Origin: JBOGGN01 sp050744165
GTDB taxonomy: Bacteria > Actinomycetota > Acidimicrobiia > Acidimicrobiales > Palsa-688
Assembly: GCA_050744165.1 (NCBI GenBank)
Contig: JBOGGN010000162.1
Coordinates: 1-5,667 of the forward strand
Length of the DNA stretch: 5,667 bases
Reading direction: 5' to 3'
This document shows positions 5,644 through 5,667 of the stretch, one piece after another; position 1 is the stretch's first letter, and each line of letters begins with the position of its first letter. The position numbers were made by a program, and so were the translations under genes. The notes under the pieces are model-generated. The model was given only the letters and a program-made list of their open reading frames with translations. It ran no database searches and was not told the DNA's origin.

Positions 5644-5667
5644 GGCGGTATAGCGCCTTAAATGTCG
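5634..5667. repeat. Perfect 14-bp inverted repeat with 6-base loop at window end
   Basis: CGACATTTAAGGCG (5634-5647) is the exact reverse complement of CGCCTTAAATGTCG (5654-5667), around the loop GTATAG. The TAA stop of the cysteine-rich gene (5641-5643) lies in the left arm. At 18 A/T of 34 the element is AT-rich against its surroundings. It may be an intrinsic terminator without a visible T-tract (downstream sequence is missing), a protein-binding palindrome, the edge of a small mobile element, or a repeat at which the assembly stopped. The right arm ends on the last base of the window, so its true length is unknown. Confidence 0.6.

Noticed and set aside
1..5667. Search for tRNA or rRNA genes, CRISPR arrays, transposases, integrases, toxin-antitoxin or defence genes
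   Set aside because: Nothing supporting any of these was found; five protein genes and short control regions account for almost every base.

Overview
The window is very GC-rich (roughly 70% by eye), densely packed, and uses G/C-ending codons throughout. Together with GTG starts, apparently leaderless promoters (a -10 hexamer right before the start codon) and the protein families present, this points to a high-GC actinobacterium. An uncultured acidimicrobial-type lineage is possible, but I cannot fix the taxon from this sequence.

Layout: (1) 1-650, minus strand: a MerR-family regulator, cut off at its C-terminus by the window edge. (2) 651-713: a 63-bp divergent promoter region with a nearly symmetric -10 and an imperfect dyad. 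(3) 714-1748, plus: a complete TIGR01777-type NAD(P)-binding epimerase. (4) 1691-3310, minus: a complete secreted alpha/beta-hydrolase lipoprotein of the tripeptidyl-aminopeptidase (TAP-like) type, overlapping the epimerase tail by 58 bp in convergent orientation. (5) 3311-3419: a divergent control region with two near-identical 14-bp elements 54 bp apart. (6) 3420-4826, plus: a complete M20-family dipeptidase. (7) 4819-5643, plus: a cysteine-rich protein of unknown function whose start overlaps the peptidase stop by 8 bp. (8) 5634-5667: a perfect 14-bp inverted repeat that contains that gene's stop codon and ends exactly at the last base of the window.

The genes form two divergent pairs meeting tail to tail. 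The regulator probably controls the epimerase. The secreted hydrolase and the cytoplasmic M20 enzyme make a plausible peptide-scavenging pair: one releases short peptides outside the membrane, the other splits dipeptides inside. No gap without a gene exceeds 110 bp. I see no RNA gene, transposase, CRISPR array or defence system. The less ordinary items are the cysteine-rich protein, the paired GCAC-N4-GTGC elements, the promoter symmetry and the terminal inverted repeat. None amounts to a demonstrated new system.
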